This document shows positions 53,301 through 64,000 of a DNA stretch of 64,000 nucleotides, in pieces. Source of the DNA: Glycine soja (lineage: Eukaryota; Streptophyta; Magnoliopsida; Fabales; Fabaceae); NCBI RefSeq assembly GCF_004193775.1, contig NC_041018.1, forward strand, positions 40,342,677 to 40,406,676, written 5' to 3'. The position numbers were made by a program, and so were the translations under genes. A model generated the notes under the pieces. It saw nothing but the letters and a program-made list of their open reading frames with translations. It did no database searches and was not told the DNA's origin. Position 1 is the stretch's first letter. The number at the start of each line of letters is the position of its first letter.

Positions 53301-55628
53301 TCATATTTTAATAGTATTTTCTAAACAACATATAGTGTGTCGCGAGCTATTGACCTTTTTTGAAGTGAAAGAGAATGGGGACCCTCTTTTCCCTTGCCCC
53401 AAAATAAGAGCTGGCAAAGTCCAATGTAGACCCATATACAAGCTGACAAGCAATGGCCACACCACAAAATTATCAAAGTTCTGTTTTATTTTCTGTGACC
53501 TTGTCTCATTTAACAGTCTGTGCATGCCCCATAAGATAACCATTTTGATTGTTATTAACACCTTTACTATTCATCTATAAATAAATGTAGATGCAACTTC
53601 TGACCCTTAAAATATTATAATTTCTCTTTTCCCCTTTCTCTACTCATGAATTTATGTAGCAACAGTAAGGTAACATGTCTTAGTCTCATGTGTTAGTTTC
53701 TCTGGTCACCCCAATGTCGTGTCTTGTAAATACAAAGACATAAAACTTGTGTCCAATGACCTGAGGGGCCAGCTGGTTGTTCATTTACTAGCTATACCTC
53801 CAATGTGTTTGGAATAGGAAAACCACACCAAAATCTTAAATCTAATTTGTTCTTGCTTGCTAGCTATTGTATATGATAGTTGGATCATCTCACTGAGTAA
53901 TCACATGTACCTTTCAAGTTTGATACTTGAGAGAATGTTTGATCGAAAATTATCTACAATCTTTTGATTTTAGTGCTTGGGAGACTATGAATTGTCGAAT
54001 GAGAAACTGAAACCATATGTAACTAATTGAATAACATATATATTTTCTATTAGCTTAGTCATTTTACTGTTCGACTTAGATTTTCACTTAACCAATCTTA
54101 AGGGTCAACTTTCATCTACAAGTCTAATTAAACACTTTACTGAATTGACCTAATACCATGACTAATCTATCCTAGCACACGGGCAGTGAGAGAAGCTTAG
54201 GCCGCAATGAGTTTGTGGGCCATAAGCCCTTCCTAGACTGTGAAAAGTTTATGGAGCACAATTTTTTTAGTGCAATATAACGAATTTTAGATTCTTCTCA
54301 CACATTTGAAGATATCATTGAAGCCACTCTTAAAAAAAATTGAAAACAATTAAAAAAAAGACACACTTGTTAAATAGGTGTGATTATCCTTGATCACTCG
54401 TTATAGAACTTATTGATCAACTCTTGAATTCATAACTAAGTTTTAGAAAATCTTGGTGAATTTATGCTCTTGGCGTCAACAATAATTAGCTGCTTTTAAT
54501 TTCAATTGGCCCAATAAGAGAGATGGAGATTTGATTAATTAGTCTATTTGTGTGCATCCTCAAATAATTCTGATTCTTGTAGTGACCGTGGACATCACAA
54601 AACCTATTATTGCACCCCAATGCATGTAAAAGTAAACATAAAAAAGGACCAGGTTTCTAGCACGTATCTGCTTTTCACCTTTTTTCAGTGATTACAAAAA
54701 AAGTCCTGTTGTTAAGAATCTAAAGTAAGAATCCAGAAACCTATGGCCACGGACATGTACAACAGTCACCAGCTTCTAAAACATGGTACCACACTACCTG
54801 GACCCCTCTCCAACCTTTTGACCTTTTATCTTATTGGTGGACAAATCCAAAGCATATTTTATTTTTTGGATTTCTTGAATCATTATTCACTGAGCATTTG
54901 CCACTTCACCCCGACCAATTATATTTCAAATTAATGCTACTATATCCCTACCATGTGATTAAGTGGAGACATATGGTTAATGGTTAGGTACATGATCGAG
55001 CTATATATTGGCCATGCAAATTGGTACAAGTGGCTGCATGTTTATATAAAAGCAAAATGATCTTTATTTAACATATAGTTTGTTAGTTAGCTTATTCACC
55101 TAAAAGTTACATATGCACATGTAATTGGTTAGTAAATAGTTATTAATTGTCTCAAGTCTATAGAAATCATTATGTATTAGCATTATATAATTCTTTCTTA
55201 ATTTGTTTACTTTCATATTTCTCAACCTTTGGTATAAAATTGAAAAGACATTCTAATGAAGCTAATTAAAAAATAGAGTGAGAGAAGGTGAAAAACAATG
55301 GATATGAGTGAGTGATCAAAACAATGATTTTGAATGCACGACGATTTAACTCGTATCTTTGTCATCAAATCAGTCCCCACCTAGAAAAGTTTTAAAAGAG
55401 GGGGAAAAAGTAAAATTATTCACTTTTTAGTTTTTTACAATGAAGACGTGGATTGATCACTAACCATAGCAAATTGCACGCGCACACATTATAAAAGATA
55501 ATATTTTTTTATTGTTTATGGCGTTATCTCATGTATTTTAAAGATAAAAAAATAAAATAAATATATTTTACAAGAGTTAAAATATTTTTTTACAAGAACA
55601 AAAATAAAAAAACAATAAATTACCGAAA

Positions 55629-55630
<2 letters not shown>
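50324..55630. other. Intergenic, no recognised gene
   Basis: Short frames at 50350-50724, 50911-51243, 53086-53580 and 54743-54934 show no domain and overlap on both strands. A block at 53270-53790 is less AT-rich with TATAAATA at 53575-53582, and 54590-54940 also looks less AT-rich, with TTATATAAAA at 55041-55050; these could be promoters or non-coding transcripts but no product is recognisable. An imperfect hAT/MITE-like pair of arms with 'agttagctaatt' and 'ttagttagcttacc' lies at about 52440-52920. Confidence 0.4.

Positions 55631-55685
<55 letters not shown>
55631..55685. repeat. (TA)n microsatellite
   Basis: About 27 TA units. Confidence 0.95.
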
Positions 55686-55689
<4 letters not shown>

Positions 55690-58600
55690 TTGTTCACTCT
55701 TCATACATGAATCAAGATATCAATGCCAAAAGAAAATACTAAGAAATCATTTCTCACATTTTAGAATAATTTACTTTTAAGTTGTACCAAAACTAAATTT
55801 CATGGGAGATATAAAATTGATCGAAAAGATTACGGATTCAATCTTTTTTATCAACAAAATTAACAAATTAATAATTAATATTTATCAATAAAAATTTCCA
55901 ACTTACACTAATTGGTGTATATTCATTTGTAAATTTTCAGAATCCACAAGAACCATCCAATATATACTATATGAATGAACTAGTAATTAATTAAATTAAA
56001 AAATTGGAGCATTATTTTTGTTCATTCATTCTGAACTAGTTTAATTTAACGCCATTAGAAGCACTTTATGTTGTCTTTTACTCTGGCCATGGAAAGATGA
56101 CAATGAAGAGGTTATGTTGGTGGGTCTTAGTGTCATATAATGTGTACGGAAAATAGCAGGGGAACAGGGCTCTCGTATATAAAAGTAATTTTTGGTTGTG
56201 CTATCCAGCTCAAAGTGGCAACTTTACGTGCTTTACATGAATTAATTAATAATTGTTTTCATAAATCAACATAAGATTTTTCACTGAATTTTGTTTTTAC
56301 CCATACATGATAAATTTTACAAAATGTCACTTATCCTATGATTATTTGAATCTACAACTAAAATTATTTCACATAAACATTGAAGTTCAAAAATTACTAC
56401 TATTACTTGCACAATTACTCGTACTTAATTGCACATGGTTCCAATAGGGACCGTAATCGTGAGCAGATTTTATGTACTTTAGTAATAGTAATGAACAGGT
56501 GTTATAGTTGATAGATCATACTTAATTCTTTACACAACTATACAGTGATAAATCACTGTATGTAGGTTAGTAGCCCTGCTTTCTAGGGAATAAAATAGGC
56601 TGCATTCTAATGGAAATTTATACAGAACTACTAATAAACTCTATAGGATGTGATTTTATTCTAGAACTTGACCAAATAAATACATGCTGAGTTATGCTGA
56701 TTTTGGCCAAAGGAAATACACTAAAATGATATGTTTACTAGTTTTAGAGGTAGAAAAGAAAGAGGATATTTTTTATGCGAATACAGTACATGTTTACAGA
56801 TTTTCATGTATAGATCGTGCAAAACGCTCTTTTGCGGAGGCATACAAAGAAGACAGCTTCAAAAGATTCAAACAAACACCATGCCAATGTCTATGCATGT
56901 CTGGCTAAAACATTCTAAAAGGTAGAGATTTTCTTCGAGGAGTTTAACTTGAAATATATTTTTTCTTTATAATCAAGGTTTTAAACACCACGTCATATGC
57001 AAAATAAACTGAACCTAATCGAGTCATTTCAAAACTGAACTCAACCGTAAAAATTGAACCAATTGAGAAAATTAAAACCAAATTGAACTATTTTTGTAAA
57101 ACAATTTGGGTTCAAACTAAAATAACTTAGTCATGCATGAGATGAGCAAAGAAAACTGGAATGAATCATATAGACTTAGGCACTATGCGGTGCCATGTGT
57201 TAATTTCAAAAAAGCCCTCTCAACAAATACATTAGCACTTTTGATGAGGTTATTCCTGAGATTTCAATTTCCAAAAACAAAATCTACCCGTGTAACAGTG
57301 GTGAATGTGGTAAAGACGACGAATTATTAGATTAAGAAGATAAAGATTCATGATTCATAGTTCCTATTTAAGAAGTGTCGATTTTACTTTTGTTAGTATT
57401 TACTTGTATGTTTTGTTTTAGACACCAATAACATTTTTATGGTTAATCATGAATATCATTACAGCATTGCTATTTGGTACCAACTAGTATATGTACGAAT
57501 CACACGAACAACAGCATGGAGGGCTCTCCTTTTTTTTCAAACAAATATTAGTTGAAAAATTAAAAACATATAAAACGGAATTTGATAGAAAACATGCACC
57601 TTCATGTATTTTTTACGAAAATACCTTCGTAACTTTTAACATTTTCCATATTATTAATTTTGAATATTTTTTTTTGTCATTTTGAAGAATTTATTGTTTA
57701 TATTACTACTACTAATGGAGAAAAGGGACTCCGTGCCTGAATTTGACAAATGAGAAAAATGAGGGACATTATAAGTGGTTTGTAGTAGTTAGAGGATACA
57801 TATGTGAGTCCTTTTAAAAAAAAAAGATACATATCTGAGAGACGTGTGTAGTTATATTTTTCTTTTAGTCGTGTGCAAACAATTGAATAAATGTGCAATT
57901 GTCAAAAGGAAAAAAAAAAGAGTAAAAATAATGTAGAAAACTAAATTGGGTTATAGTCATTATTATTAGTATAGATACATTAAATTTTTTAAAACAGTAA
58001 CTATCTCAGTATCCCACTATTAACTGTTTTTTATTTTTAGTTTTTGTGAAATCACTATCTACTATTCTGCTACAGTCTTTTTTGAGCCAACTGCTTTGCG
58101 CTACTATCTGATATTTGAAACACTGATTTGGATTGTCTGCGGAAAATCTCCTAGCCATTAAAATCATAATAATTTTATCATAAACATAATTACAAAACTA
58201 AAAATTGAATAAGGAGCATTATATAATTATGTACCATAAAATATAATTAAAGCACCTTGTGCAGTTAATTTTGGCTTGATCCTTTTGTGTGCATAAAAGA
58301 AACAACCGCACAAAATGACTGGTTGCAGATGCAAGAATTCGGTAGCTTCTTATTGCAAATTTGTTTTTATGAGATCTTGTTGTCCTGTCCTCGTGCCTGG
58401 AGGAGGTATCATTGTTTGTTACAAAGCACTTTTGAATTGAAATAGACAATTCAGCAACCACATTGTCCAAAGCATATGATTACCATAACTTACCTTAAAC
58501 ATTGTACATATTTTCGTAATTAGCAGCATACCTTTCATTATCCTCTTTGTAATTGTTTTTGTTATTGAGTGAAATTTTATGCACTCAACTAAGAGCATGT

Positions 58601-60611
58601 TTAATAATTCATTGTAAAATTACGTTTGAAATAAAAATAATTTTAATAACAGATCAGGATCCTTATTTTTATGTTCATTTTACTTTTATTCAAACATACA
58701 CTAACTAGTAAAGAATAGACCCTGGAGGTGGGGCACGATAGAATTAGAATTTCACCAAATAGTAAAATGGATATTATAAGGAGAATGTTAAAAATTTGTT
58801 ACTATAACATTCTTTTTCATTCTCCCCTAGTAATTTTAGCTTGCTGTAAACATAAGGAGGTAACACATTCAAAACTGATATGATGAAATCTAGATGAGAC
58901 TTGGATTAAAAATAAATAAATAGCAAAGAAGGACAACAAAATTACTTACCTTGGTTTTAACCATTTTCTGACATTTTCAAATGAAGATTTTGAGATCGAT
59001 AATTACTCTGCCACGTACAACTCTGGAGAAAGATTTGGTTGCGGGAACAGGACGGTGCATGATTGGAAAAACTGACGACCGTATTCGGACCCTATCTGTC
59101 TAAATCATCTCAATTTGTTTTTTTGCTCACCGTTACAATAAAGTCAACGTACATAACTCTATATTTGACTATTTAATCTTGCATTATATGGATAGTGTTG
59201 ATTAATTTTTTTGCTTCGTGTTACTAATTGATAATTTACCGCAGAATATCGTTGTATTTTAGAGGTATTCCAAAAGATATGAGTTTGATGTTGTGCAGAT
59301 ATTTTTATTTTTTATATATCAACCTGTGATTAAGACTTTTAAAGTGGTCAGTAAAAAATATGAAACTCATACATAAAATTGAATCTTTTGGACAATGTTA
59401 TAATGTAAATACGCCCATTTTCACTTTGTTAAACTGTCCTCAACATATTTCATTTCTTCTCTTTCTCTTTAGTCTGGAGTTAATTACTTACTAATTATGT
59501 TCCTCGATCGATTAAATTTTAAGATAGTGATCATACACACATAAGTGATCATCCTTCACCTAAATAACATTTAGTGAGAAAAAAGAAGAAAGTATAGATG
59601 TGATTTAATGATATTATTAACATGTTTAGAATTCAAAAGTGTCAACTAGTCCTTTCGGTAAAAATAAAAATAAGCATGCTAGACTAATATAAAAGAAAAG
59701 CTGATAAAATTAAGTGTGATGGTTTTCACTTGTAGATATATATTGTAGCATTGGCTGCAGTTACTAAAGAAGTTGAGTGGCAGAGAAATGTGTTGGATGA
59801 GATATCAATTTCACTAAAGCCAATGTTACCAATATTATTCATATGTCGTGATAGTCAGCCAAATATATAATGGAAAATGAAGGCATATTGGATTAAGATA
59901 TAATTATGTGAAAGATTTAATTTTTTTAGATGCTTCGATATTTTAGAATTAGCAGACTAATTACTAAACCGTTCTCTATTAGACCAATTGAATCAGCCAA
60001 TTCAATCTAATTTTTAAAATAATATAATAAAGTTATGATATCTATTTCACTAATATAACATATTAATTACGAATATTTACTGATAAAAAAAATTGTTACA
60101 TCCACCCTCCACAAAAGGGGAGGAGAGGGGGCAATGTTTTTGTTATTTTTTTTACAATAACCTTGGTTACATTGACATCTACTATCAAATTCATTTGGCC
60201 ACGTATTTACTATACTTAGAGTAGCAACTATGACTGTTGGAGTCATTCTAGTACATTATCATGTCTGGTTACTTTTGTGTATTGGAAATATCTTTCAGCT
60301 AACGATCGGACTTGTCTGGCTAAAATTACTTGAGTTAATAATAAATCGAGGTTTTGACATTTTCACCAAGCTCTAAAAAATTCATTTTTCCCGTACTTAC
60401 CTTGACATATTGTGAAATTAAAGTAATAGAATTAAACAATCAGAATATAAAAAAAAAATTGAATTAAAAAATGAGAATAAAACTGCATTGTCATTAAGTT
60501 TATTTTTTTTCAAAGTTAAATTCAATTAACGATAATCTATTTTTTTTAAATGTGAAATATGTATTAATTTTACAAATGACTGATATTGGTTGAAAGATCT
60601 AATTGATCACG

Positions 60612-60615
<4 letters not shown>
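55686..60615. other. Intergenic, no recognised gene
   Basis: AT-rich. Short frames at 56684-56908, 57133-57330 and 58219-58470 (minus) were read through and show no family signature. The stretch 56990-57120 repeats 'aaaccaaattgaac'-like words typical of transposon debris. Confidence 0.4.

Positions 60616-60699
<84 letters not shown>
60616..60699. repeat. (TA)n microsatellite
   Basis: About 42 uninterrupted TA units. Confidence 0.95.
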
Positions 60700-60701
<2 letters not shown>

Positions 60702-63700
60702 CTCAAATTTAATAATCTACTTAAAATATTTAAATTCAATTTTACTTAAACCAACAAAATATTAATAATAAGCTTAATGATGAAACTACAAACGAAAACT
60801 AAAACGTGAAAAGTTATTTTAATTTTTAAAATTTTAAAAACTTAAAACTAAAAACTACTACAAACAACACTCAAGTTTCCACAATATTAATTGTTTCCGA
60901 TAAAGCTAGCATAGGACAAGAAAAAAAAAATCAAGAAGCACCTAATTTTTTTAGAAACTACTTAATTTAAGAATAAAATCCTACGTATATATTTTTGTCT
61001 TCACTTCATCGGTTTATCCTACTATATATATAAATGAACATTAAATTTATTATATATCCCTGTAACTTTTGAATCAGCTGTACTAAAAAGGTTGAAAAAT
61101 ACATTGTCTTTGATAGAATATATTTTAATAAGATATTTTATGAAATATGATTAGTTAGACTAACAATAATAAAATATATTCTATCAATCTTGACAAAAAA
61201 AGTTGCTTTAAATTTTAAAGATCAATACCTTAGGGGAATGATGTGGGAATATTAGCTAGACAACTAAATTACAGCAGTAACTAGTCCCCTTTGTTTCTTA
61301 TATTTTTGGATCTATATTTTATATATACTCTATAGTCTCCTTTTGTCCTTTTCCTTTCTTCTTGACGAGTAAAAAAGATGATGCGTCTTAATTTAGCGTG
61401 TGATTTGGAGACTGAAGTCACTATCACACGATCACGGACAGGAACACCAGGCGTTGAATAATCAAGTTATATCGAACTTAATTTTAATGTATTTTAAAAA
61501 TAAAAATAAAAATTATTACATTATTATTTCATTGTATGTCGGTATCTTAGTTAATATATATATATATATACATATATTGATAATTATATGTAATACTCAA
61601 TTTATTAAATAATGTATATCATTGAATTTTATTGTAAAAGCTTTTTAATAATACTTTAATTCTGCTTTTGTAAACATCATTGATTCATTGAATATAAATA
61701 TTCCAATTACTAGTCACATCCAAATTAATATATTTCAAAGTTAATAGTTGATGTAATTAACATTCGTGATTTATTAAGAGTTATAAGTCTAAATAATTTT
61801 TAGAAAAATAATCATTTATTTTTTCTACAATATTAATGTATAAGAATTAAATTATGTAACATTTAATTGGAGAGTCTAATAATGATGTAGTGAAAATTTA
61901 AAATGCACTTAAATAAAATAATTTATATTAAATATAACTAATTTTATGAAACAAATTTGTAACAATATTCGTTTGAGTTTAATTTATATTTTTTTAACAC
62001 ATATATCTAATAAGAATTCACCTTTGTTGTATCGTATTAATGAATAAGATAATGGGGAAAAATAATTCAATCTTATTAAATGTTATATGAAAAGAATCAT
62101 ATTGACAATATATATAAATTAAATTCTATTGGTTTTCTTTTGTAATGATTTGTTCTGTTGAAGTTTATTAATCCCCGTTTTATTATAATATCATTTTTTG
62201 CAGCAAGTGTATTACATATTTTTATTTTTTTATGTTTTTCAAAATTTTAAATTATTATTATTTTATATTTAAAACAATTAAAAATTAAAATTAAAATATT
62301 TTTTTTACTTATCGTATATTTTATCGATCATAAGATACATATTTCCTACCATCTCATCATTTATCCTTTTATTTAGATGGGAAGGGGTAACATAAAGGAA
62401 AAGAGAAAATTATAACATTTGAAATAAAGGATAAAGAAGGGAAAAGTTAATAATTTATTGAGTTTTGCTCTCTCTTATTTTTGTCTAATTTTAAGTCTTT
62501 TCATCTTCATTCCCTCTTTAGTCAACTATCTTCATTCAATATGCCTTTTCTATTTTGAGGTAGAATCCAACATGATTTTAGTTATATATAAAAACAGGTA
62601 CAGGTATATGTTTTAAACAGTTCAGCTGAGTTTTTATTTTATTTTATTTAATTCTTATTTCATGTCAACTTAGACTAGAGTTTTAGATTAAAATAAAAAC
62701 CTTATGAAGAGAGAGCGTGTATAGTTACCGTCCATCTTTCTCTTATTTGCTTAATAAATAAATTGGAAAGGATATCTATCCAAAGGGGTGTTGAGTGTTG
62801 ACAAAGACAACAACAACTAAGAGAAGGTTGCCAGTTGTTAATATAGTCAGATAACACGGATCTAACATTTACTACAAGTTGAATTAAATGTTTTTAATTT
62901 ATAACTAAGTACATTTAAATCATATAATTGAATAATTATCTAAACTTATTTAGAAATATAATTCTATTGTAAATATGTACGGATATAATATAAGCATTTT
63001 CAATTGAACTGTTTTATTGTTATAGTATATAATATAATTAAAAATTTAGAATATGTACTCAAAGTAATCTTAATTATAAAATTTACATTCGAATGTATGT
63101 ATAGTGAGAAAAATTAGTTGTGAAAGTAAAACAAAATAAGCTCTTAATCTGTAAGAACATCCTCACCTAAATTCTTCATTTCAACAACCTACACAATACT
63201 CACACAGTACAACATTTTATAGTGTTCATTCCAGACACATTTTTTTTAAAGGAAAAAAAAAAGAAAAAACTAAATGATAGTGCCGTAAGTCTTGGAATTG
63301 GAATGCCCTAGTTCAAATTGGATCCGAAATGTATCTGCAAACGCGAGAAGCTAAATTCTTTACTTGACAACGCATGTGATTTGTGCAGCTTTTGCCTGAA
63401 AAAACACCAACCCATATACTTATTTATTTACTAAATCAACTGCAACACATTATCCACCGTAAAAAGTAACCAATCCCCACCAAAATCTCCTTTCTAATGG
63501 TGCTTAAAAGCATCATAACAGGAGGATAATCATTACTTTCAGTACACAAATTACACATACGCACAACATAACAATATGTTAAGTAGAAAACATGTTTAAA
63601 GCAGATGGTTGAGGTGAATAGTTATTAGTTAAAACACAAGAGTATCAACAATCAATTAATTAATGTGAGTGATATTAAATTCAATTTTTTAAGTAAGATT

Positions 63701-63884
63701 TTAAATTTAAATATTGTGAATGAGAAAAATATGATTAAAGAAAAAATTTTCACTAAAAATGAACAGATTTTTAAATAAAAATTAATCATCATAAAGCCAA
63801 TAAATATTTAATAATTTATATAATATGATAAAAAAAAAACAGACCCAGAATTTGGAGTTAAAAATTTAAGAAAGGGAAATATGC
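60700..63884. other. Intergenic, no recognised gene
   Basis: AT-rich, with a short (TA)n at about 61553-61570. A 27-codon frame at 61378-61461 behind a TATA-like element is discussed among the findings. The block 63240-63560 is less AT-rich but has no open frame of note. Confidence 0.4.
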
Positions 63885-64000
63885 ATGTCGATTCATGATG
63901 ACATAAGCTTTAGATTGGAGGCTTCCATGATATTGATTATTGAATCTGAGAAGCTAGCTGTGTCTTATTCTGCATCCATGGACCAGGTTGGAATTGGAAG
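63885..64000 (+). other. Open frame running off the right edge
   Basis: From ATG at 63885 a frame reads MSIHDDISFRLEASMILIIE and continues without a stop to the last base (38 codons). It may be the first exon of a gene to the right, or chance; no family recognised. Confidence 0.2.

Noticed and set aside
56684..56925. Two overlapping plus-strand frames near a Cys-rich ending (TPCQCLCMSG)
   Set aside because: Considered as a small cysteine-rich peptide, but there is no signal peptide and no known cysteine spacing, and the overlapping frame is equally long.
58219..58470. 84-codon minus-strand frame (DNVVAELSISIQKCFVTNND...)
   Set aside because: Begins without an ATG, ends in AT-rich DNA, and matches no family I recognise; no splice partners found.

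Overview
This is a plant nuclear window: long AT-rich intergenic stretches, short GC-richer exons with GT..AG introns, TATA boxes and many (TA)n microsatellites. The mix of genes and repeats, including a cluster of CGCTAAGCGAG-type palindromes and foldback elements with 'ggtcc/tagtcc' arms, fits a legume, most likely soybean (Glycine). That species call is inference; nothing here proves it. All gene models were spliced by hand from frame continuity and splice sites.

Layout. (1) 140-2335, minus strand: the first six coding exons of a large membrane protein of the plant calcineurin-like metallophosphoesterase superfamily, running off the left edge. Its transcribed region carries two separate tandem duplications, each of which copies a 3' splice site, and a tRNA-derived SINE sits in one of them. 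(2) 3.8-14 kb: AT-rich intergenic DNA with small repeats. (3) 14190-14516, plus: a one-exon precursor of a C-terminally encoded peptide (CEP) hormone. (4) 14.5-28.8 kb: intergenic DNA with transposon debris, a B3-domain pseudogene with two in-frame stops, tandem repeats and long (TA)n tracts. (5) 29234-32795, plus: an intact six-exon gene for a triple-RRM RBP47/RBP45-type RNA-binding protein of 413 aa. (6) 34035-48552, minus: an intact eight-exon serine carboxypeptidase-like gene of 499 aa with the full Ser-Asp-His triad. (7) 48.6-64 kb: no recognisable protein gene; a 360-bp foldback MITE, more (TA)n tracts and AT-rich DNA.

The outstanding object is a complete 9,259-bp Mutator-like element (MULE) at 37587-46845 inside intron 1 of the carboxypeptidase gene. 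It is flanked by a perfect 10-bp target-site duplication (TTTCTTTAGC), has 79-bp core terminal inverted repeats continuing into GC-rich palindromic subterminal arrays, and carries two intact, convergently arranged multi-exon genes: a mudrA-like transposase (840 aa, plus strand) and a plant-mobile-domain (PMD, MAIN/MAIL1-like) protein (670 aa, minus strand). Both appear to have a 5'-UTR intron of 1.1-1.2 kb. The layout resembles maize MuDR (mudrA and mudrB, tail to tail), but with a PMD protein as the second gene. No inactivating change is visible in either reading frame, so the element looks potentially autonomous and young.
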